Assembly: GCA_003601795.1 (NCBI GenBank) | Contig: PIXU01000178.1 | Span: forward strand, 1-5,339 | DNA: 5,339 bases | From: Candidatus Methanophagales archaeon | GTDB lineage: Archaea; Halobacteriota; Syntropharchaeia; Alkanophagales; Methanospirareceae | Direction: 5' to 3' | Part shown: one piece after another, positions 5,338-5,339 of the stretch | Layout of the letters: each line of letters begins with the position of its first letter | Position numbering within the stretch: the stretch's first letter is position 1 | Position numbers and translations under genes: made by a program | Notes under the pieces: model-generated | Seen by the model: only the letters and a program-made list of their open reading frames with translations | Database searches by the model: none | What the model was told of the DNA's origin: nothing

Positions 5338-5339
5338 CG

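Noticed and set aside
1..5339. CRISPR array, tRNA, rRNA or insertion sequence
   Set aside because: No regularly spaced identical repeats, no cloverleaf-like or rRNA-like segments and no transposase motif or terminal inverted repeats with target duplications were seen on either strand.

Overview
The window is almost entirely one very large open reading frame on the + strand (codons run from position 3 to a TGA at 5013-5015, 1670 residues visible). It is already open at the left edge, so the true start and any signal peptide lie outside the window. The product is a giant extracellular protein built from beta-sandwich repeats of the CARDB type. It also has a DUF3344-type domain, one further CARDB repeat, a Gly-rich stalk and a single C-terminal membrane helix with a short basic tail. 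CARDB arrays joined to DUF3344, very many N-glycosylation sequons and heavy use of ATA, AGA and AGG codons point to an archaeon. A methanogen or an ANME-type methane oxidiser of the Methanomicrobia/Methanophagales kind is the best guess; this rests on family knowledge, not on a search.

Layout: 3-200, tail of a CARDB repeat cut by the edge; 201-551, a compact CARDB repeat; 557-1256, 1257-1929 and 2347-2940, three enlarged repeats, each with a second, CUB-like module inserted at the same place (801-1064, 1533-1769, 2535-2744); 1930-2345, a CARDB repeat with only a short insert; 2941-3386, a divergent acidic CARDB-like sandwich with a DxDGDxxD loop; 3387-4304, DUF3344-like; 4305-4670, final CARDB; 4671-4895, Gly/Ser/Thr/Ala stalk; 4896-4967, membrane helix; then a cytoplasmic basic tail.

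The right end (5016-5339) holds a short convergent intergenic stretch and, on the - strand, the 3' part of a second gene that enters from beyond the right edge. Its reading frame ends at 5134 as written. A neighbouring frame continues plausibly to 5084 through a CT-dinucleotide run, so a frameshift is possible. I do not recognise this gene with confidence.

Nothing here forms a pathway. The point of interest is the architecture of the surface protein: nested repeats on a membrane-anchored, probably heavily glycosylated stalk, fitting a role in the cell envelope, adhesion or extracellular matrix. That role is inferred.
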